A stretch of DNA of 48,644 bases from positions 1 to 48,644 of the IMG/VR virus record IMGVR_UViG_3300030117_005760. One strand, written 5' to 3'. The position numbers and the translations under genes were made by a program. Shown here piece after piece: positions 47,488 through 48,644 of the stretch (position 1 is the first letter of the stretch; every line of letters starts with the position of its first letter). A model generated the notes under the pieces. It ran no database searches, was not told where the DNA came from, and saw nothing but the letters and a program-made list of their open reading frames with translations. The DNA is from a virus.

Positions 47488-48300
47488 TTGAAACCCACAG
47501 CGATCAAAAAACAAAATAGACAAATCCTTCCAGCGAAAAGTAGGCTGTGGACTCCCACCCATCTTAGACACGTTATTGCGTGGCACTCTGTTCGGCGGTT
47601 CGAGAATGCCACGGCAGACTCCGCACAAGAGTTTTGGTATGACACTATCGATTCCCCGAATAATACGTTGCGACAAACCTCAGCAGCAAAACAACCCCTC
47701 GCAAAAGTTTCTAGTGATTTTGGAAATAATAAAGTTTTAGATTTTGATGGGTCAAATGATTTTATGGTTAATTCAACACCACCAGACTCACTTGATATTG
47801 CGGATGGTGATTTCTTTTTCTGTGCCGCCATTGCCGCTGCTACAGACACAAGTAATCAAACTATTATGTCATTACAAAGAGAATCTGCTGATGAACTGAG
47901 ATTATTTTTAACCGCTGCTGGTGTATTTACTTTTAGAATTACTGGTTCCGAAATTGCCTCGGCGGCGGGAGACTTGGAAGGATCTGTAAATTTAGTTTAT
48001 GCAGAGAGAATTAACGGATCAATGAAAGTTTATGTTAATGGAACCGTGGGTGGTAGTACGGATACTTCAACATCAGATATCACAAGTAATACCGCGACCT
48101 GTCTGGGATCTTTGAACTCCACCGGCGCACAGTTTTTTGACGGTCAAATCGCCGAGGTTGTATACGGTGGCTCCACCAGCAAAAGAATTATAACCGATGA
48201 TGAAAGACAAAAATTGGAGGGCTATATGGCTCATCGTTGTAAAATTGAAAGCCGTCTTTCTGCCAGTCATCCTTACAAAAAATCACCCCCAAGATTTTGA
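47488..48300 (+). CDS. LamG/concanavalin-A-like domain protein
   Basis: 270 residues from a TTG with GAGG upstream. KVLDFDGSNDFMVNSTPPDS, then DFFFCAAIAAATDTSN, LVYAERINGSMKVYVNGTVGG and QFFDGQIAEVVYGGSTSKRI, DDERQKLEGYMAHR are the standard LamG/laminin-G-like jelly-roll features of phage proteins that bind glycans or surfaces. Probably a virion-attached adhesin, perhaps in contact with host polysaccharide. Confidence 0.78.
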   Translation: MKPTAIKKQNRQILPAKSRLWTPTHLRHVIAWHSVRRFENATADSAQEFWYDTIDSPNNTLRQTSAAKQPLAKVSSDFGNNKVLDFDGSNDFMVNSTPPDSLDIADGDFFFCAAIAAATDTSNQTIMSLQRESADELRLFLTAAGVFTFRITGSEIASAAGDLEGSVNLVYAERINGSMKVYVNGTVGGSTDTSTSDITSNTATCLGSLNSTGAQFFDGQIAEVVYGGSTSKRIITDDERQKLEGYMAHRCKIESRLSASHPYKKSPPRF

Positions 48301-48301
48301 C

Positions 48302-48329
48302 TTGACACACTCCGAAATGTCATTATAAT
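48302..48329 (+). promoter_or_regulatory. Perfect sigma70 promoter just before the exonuclease gene
   Basis: TTGACA (48302-48307), 16-base spacer, TATAAT (48324-48329), both boxes exact. The ATG at 48339 is 9 bases after the -10 box, so the leader would be about 3 bases. This is the strongest of the leaderless-type promoters. Confidence 0.9.
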
Positions 48330-48338
48330 TTGAGTGTA

Positions 48339-48644
48339 ATGAAAAAATTCACACATATCCCACCACCCAAAAATATTCAAGAAATGAAAACGGTCGAGGA
48401 CGAGGAAGGTCGCTTCTATCTGGCTCCCGGCGAAAATCGATACCCATCCGTCACCACCGTGGTTGGATTTGAGAAAGCACATTTCTTTGCAAAATGGCGA
48501 AGAGAGAATCCAGAAGAAGCCAAGCGAACGACTGACCGTGGCAACGTCCTACACCTTGCCTGTGAGAATTATCTCAACAATGAAGAGGTCGGTGAACTCG
48601 CTCCTAACGAAGCGATGTTGTTTGCAAATATGAAGCGAAGCCTA
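48339..48644 (+). CDS. Start of PD-(D/E)XK exonuclease (partial)
   Basis: 102 residues before the window ends. RYPSVTTVVGFEKAHFFAKW then TTDRGNVLHLACENYL is the N-terminal part of the phage PD-(D/E)XK nuclease family related to RecB/Cas4, which usually begins YPSVTTIL...W...RG..H...E.YL. The catalytic core lies beyond the window. The gene has its own near-consensus promoter and no ribosome site, so it is probably an early DNA-processing gene with leaderless translation. Confidence 0.82.
   Translation, partial: MKKFTHIPPPKNIQEMKTVEDEEGRFYLAPGENRYPSVTTVVGFEKAHFFAKWRRENPEEAKRTTDRGNVLHLACENYLNNEEVGELAPNEAMLFANMKRSL

Noticed and set aside
1-48644. CRISPR array
   Set aside because: No set of regularly spaced direct repeats with unique spacers was found; repeats seen are coding or paired.
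1-48644. Insertion sequence or transposase
   Set aside because: No transposase motif with flanking terminal inverted repeats; the 29698 protein has an HTH but no catalytic domain.

Overview
This window looks like part of the genome of a large T4-like (myovirus-type) marine bacteriophage. The evidence is tightly packed genes joined by ATGA or TGATG stop-start overlaps, four tRNA genes, T4-late-type TATAAATA promoters, and a gene set typical of marine T4-like viruses: GroES-like and Hsp20 chaperones, a CobS/CobT-like AAA+/VWA pair, a RuvC-type resolvase, MazG-like and DksA-like proteins and an exonuclease start at the right edge. Three secreted proteins end in planctomycete-style dockerin segments (DLNxDGxxxxxDLLxVLS...LSxWG) and two proteins end in PEP-CTERM-like tails. 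This suggests that the host is a planctomycete, possibly Phycisphaerae-like. That host assignment is inference. No terminase, portal, major capsid or tail-tube gene is recognisable in this segment.

Layout. 1-3116 (+): the end of an outer-membrane-barrel-like protein, a PiT-type phosphate permease, small proteins and a RuvC-like resolvase. 3105-4137 (-): a probable lysis cassette (3TM holin-like protein, small TM protein, lipoprotein with a possible -1 frameshift that adds a C-terminal TM helix). 4147-17086 (-): a long translationally coupled cluster of proteins, most with a short N-terminal tag (MKSFKRFLKEE type) resembling T4 capsid-targeting peptides. They include an EF-hand/dockerin-like paralogue family, a three-domain nucleotidyltransferase/RimK/retropepsin fusion, a ligase-fold protein and a PAP2 phosphatase. 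17095-20691 (-): four secreted host-like proteins. 20789-29409 (-): small early or auxiliary genes, four tRNAs, an endolysin-like transglycosylase, GroES and a MazG-like protein. 29698-33837: HTH gene, cobS (-) and cobT (+), the last two diverging from a 391-bp control region rich in dyads. 34042-41935 (+): a metalloprotease-like protein, an FmdB zinc ribbon, and a second set of tagged proteins (M(K/R)(I/L)xxRLxEE type) including a GH24 lysozyme. 41889-43201 (-): two genes, one a Glu-rich PEP-CTERM-like protein. 43275-48644 (+): modular proteins stitched by EDVQLDE linkers, a LamG-like protein and the start of a PD-(D/E)XK exonuclease.

Working model. The tagged proteins are probably carried in the capsid. 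In T4, internal proteins are brought into the prohead by an N-terminal peptide that protease gp21 removes after (L/I)xE. Nearly every tag here contains such a site (LKE, LSE, LTE, ITE, LNE, LDE), and the recurring EDVQLDE linkers also contain LDE followed mostly by A, G or T. The phage would therefore deliver a set of enzymes and calcium-binding proteins with its DNA. Separately, several genes have a sigma70-like promoter whose -10 box lies only 6-9 bases before the start codon, implying leaderless or nearly leaderless early mRNAs.
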